A DNA stretch of 64,000 nucleotides. It comes from Cinnamomum chago (Eukaryota; Streptophyta; Magnoliopsida; Laurales; Lauraceae). Made by a program: the position numbers and the translations under genes. Within the stretch, counting starts at the first letter, position 1; every line of letters starts with the position of its first letter. Location of the stretch: positions 64,844,001 through 64,908,000 of the forward strand of contig CP142459.1 of NCBI GenBank assembly GCA_038049695.1, read 5' to 3'. Positions 62,210 through 64,000 of this stretch are shown here, piece after piece. The notes beneath the pieces were generated by a model. That model searched no databases, was not told where the DNA came from, and saw only the letters and a list, made by a program, of their open reading frames with translations.

Positions 62210-64000
62210 TTGTTAAGTGCGAAGTACGCCCTTAGGCACCTAAAGCTCATTCAAGCCCACATGCACATGGTCCGCACCGGCCTCATCCAGGACACCTTCC
62301 TAGCCAGCAAGCTCATTGAATCCTCTGCACTCTCATCCCACATCAACTACACCCATCTCATCTTCTCACACGCTCACCATCCCACCACCTTCATGTGGAA
62401 CACCCTCATCAGAGGCTACTCCCTCCCAATCCATCTCTCTTCCAACAAATGCATTCCCTTGCAATCCCACCCAACTCCTTCACATTTGCATTCCTCCTAA
62501 AGTCATGTTCCCTACTCCAGAGAATCACAGAAGGGAAACAAATACACACACCCAGATCACAAAGCTGGGCCTGGGTTGTGAAGCACCTGTGGCAAATGGG
62601 CTCATGAGACTATACATGAGCTGTGCCCATGCTGAAAATGCCCGCCGACTGTTTGATGCAATGACTAACAGAGTTACAGAGATGGCATTTCTTGGAGTGT
62701 TATGGTTGCTGGGTACGCCCAAAATGGGTGCGCCCGCGAAGCACTGGATCTCTTCGGAGAAATGCGGTGTGCGGAGATTGAGGTTGATGGGTTCACCCTG
62801 GCTAGTGAGGTGGGGCCTTGGACCTTGGCAAATGGGTCCATTCCTACATTGATAGGAAAGGCGTGGAGATGGACGTCGTGCTAGGGAGCTCTCTAGTGGA
62901 CATATACGCGAAATGTGAGTCGTTGGATGAGGCCCTTGGAGTGTTTGAACGGATGGAGGAGAAGGATGTTTTGGCATGGTCCACTATGATAGGAGGGTAT
63001 GCAATTCATGGGTGTGGTGAGAAAGCCTTGAAAGTGTTTGCCCAGATGAAGCGGGCTAACATGAGGCCCAATTGTGTCACCTTCACCAGTCTGCTGTGCG
63101 CTTGAAGCCACTCGGGCCTGGTCAATGTGGGCTGTCGCCATTTCAATAGCATGCGGTCGGATTATGGGATTGAGCCCCAGATTGAGCACTATGGTTGCAT
63201 GGTTGATCTCTTTTGTCGTGCTGGGCTCGTCAACGAGGCCCATGAGTTCACTAAAAGGATGCCCATTGAGCCTAACATTGTATTGTGGCGAACGTTGCTT
63301 AGTGCATGTAAGCTGCATGGTTACAAAGAGCTAGGGGAGGAGATAGGCAGAAAGATCATTGAGATTGACCCTGGAGGTGATGAGAATTATGTGCTGGTTT
63401 CTAATGTGTACCTATGATACCCGGATACTGCAAATTACTTGTGGTATCCATACCGATACGGTCCGATACGGATACCGGTACAGGATACGGCAAGATACGG
63501 CTTGGATACGGGGGGCCAATTTTAGGATACGACTTGCATTATTTTTCACCCAATATTTCTGTCTTTCTCTTAATGTGAGGCCCACCTCATTGAAAATTTA
63601 AAACAAGCAGTGGGCCTTGTAATATTTGAGCTCTAAATTGAGATAAAATAAGCATTCCACCTAAAATAAATCCCTAATCAAATATTTATATTTATATATT
63701 TCTAGGAATGCCGTACCCGTATCCGTATTCTAAGATTTTGAAGTTGACATATCGGACGCTTGTTCCCCTGTCCCGTATCCGTACCCGTGTCCGTATCCGG
63801 GCATCATAGATGTGTACGCTTCCCTTGGGAGGTGGTCTAGTGTTAGTAAGGTTAGGAACTTGATGAAGGACAACAGAGTGAAGAGAAGGCACGGTTGGAG
63901 CTCAATAGCCGTGAATTTCACCCTTCATGAGTTTGTGATGCGAGATGAATCGCAACCAAAGAGCGAAGAGATCTACAAAGATGGCAAACGCATTGAAACT
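62210..64000 (+). pseudogene. PPR protein pseudogene (PLS class, E-type), cut by a MITE and by the window edge
   Basis: The text encodes YALRHLKLIQAHMHMVRTGL, HPTTFMWNTLIRGYS, NSFTFAFLLKSCSLLQRITE, ANGLMRLYMSCAHAENARRL, MVAGYAQNGCAREALDLFGE, DLGKWVHSYIDRKGVEMD, AWSTMIGGYAIHGCGEKALK, then the E-motif part HGYKELGEEIGRKIIEIDP, and after the MITE SLGRWSSVSKVRNLMKD and HEFVMRDESQPKSEEIYKD. PLS PPR proteins bind organellar RNA, mostly for editing or processing. The reading frame shifts four times (near 62435, 62555, 62690 and 62815), a TGA stands at 63103-63105 where Cys is usual, and no start ATG precedes. It is therefore inactive. The right end is open at the window limit. Confidence 0.9.
63412..63809. 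mobile_element. hAT-type MITE inside the PPR pseudogene, 398 bp
   Basis: ATGTGTAC flanks both sides (63404-63411 and 63810-63817), a perfect 8-bp target duplication, and removal of the insert restores the PPR text NVYAS in frame. The ends CTATGATACCCGGATAC and CTATGATGCCCGGATAC differ at one base of 17. The GATACGG/CCGTATCC motif is repeated many times near both ends. There is no coding frame. Confidence 0.92.

Overview
This is nuclear DNA from a flowering plant. It carries split genes with GT-AG introns, plant-specific families (12-oxophytodienoate reductase, an AGL12-type MIKC MADS-box gene, two GDSL esterase/lipases, a DUF247 gene, a PPR gene) and long AT-rich spacers filled with plant transposons. 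Nothing seen here fixes the species. The gene style would suit a magnoliid or other non-grass angiosperm, but that is inference.

Five genes look intact and were assembled exon by exon: an OPR gene on + (16785-20705, 5 exons, 363 aa), an AGL12/XAL1-like MADS-box gene on + (25935-30483, 7 exons, 218 aa), a GDSL esterase/lipase on + (35229-38077, 5 exons, 372 aa), a second GDSL esterase/lipase on - (40915-43987, 5 exons, 367 aa), and a single-exon DUF247 gene on - (51682-53160, 492 aa). The two GDSL genes share exon structure and splice phases and lie tail to tail, so they look like an old inverted duplication. Broken or partial genes are a PPR gene running off the right edge (62210-64000), a FAR1-like fragment (5480-5810), a multi-exon DUF1985/plant-mobile-domain-like pseudogene (5926-7563, -) and an unidentified exon-like reading frame (8934-9209).

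The rest is mainly mobile DNA. From about 5 to 16 kb lies a cluster of hAT-type elements with TAGGG-like ends, 8-bp target duplications and GC-rich subterminal repeats. It includes a 3.96-kb copy with a decayed transposase (11334-15288), and a related copy lies at 54369-57775. Shorter hAT-like MITEs sit at 4899-5185, 7966-8600, 9602-11107, 15506-16151, 31943-32281 and 63412-63809, the last inside the PPR coding region. There are other MITEs, SINE- and LINE-type insertions with target duplications, two TRIM-like mini-LTR elements, a likely solo copia LTR and a gypsy LTR. A diverged segmental duplication links 46.5-50.7 kb with 59.3-60.9 kb on either side of the DUF247 gene.

No operon-like cooperation among the genes is apparent. 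OPR reduces oxylipins or related enones, the MADS protein is a transcription factor of the root/flowering-time clade, the GDSL proteins are probably secreted esterases, and DUF247 is a membrane-tethered family. The main novelty is in the mobile DNA: an assemblage of hAT families each with its own subterminal motif, several insertions confirmed by an empty paralogous site inside the window, and the inverted GDSL pair.
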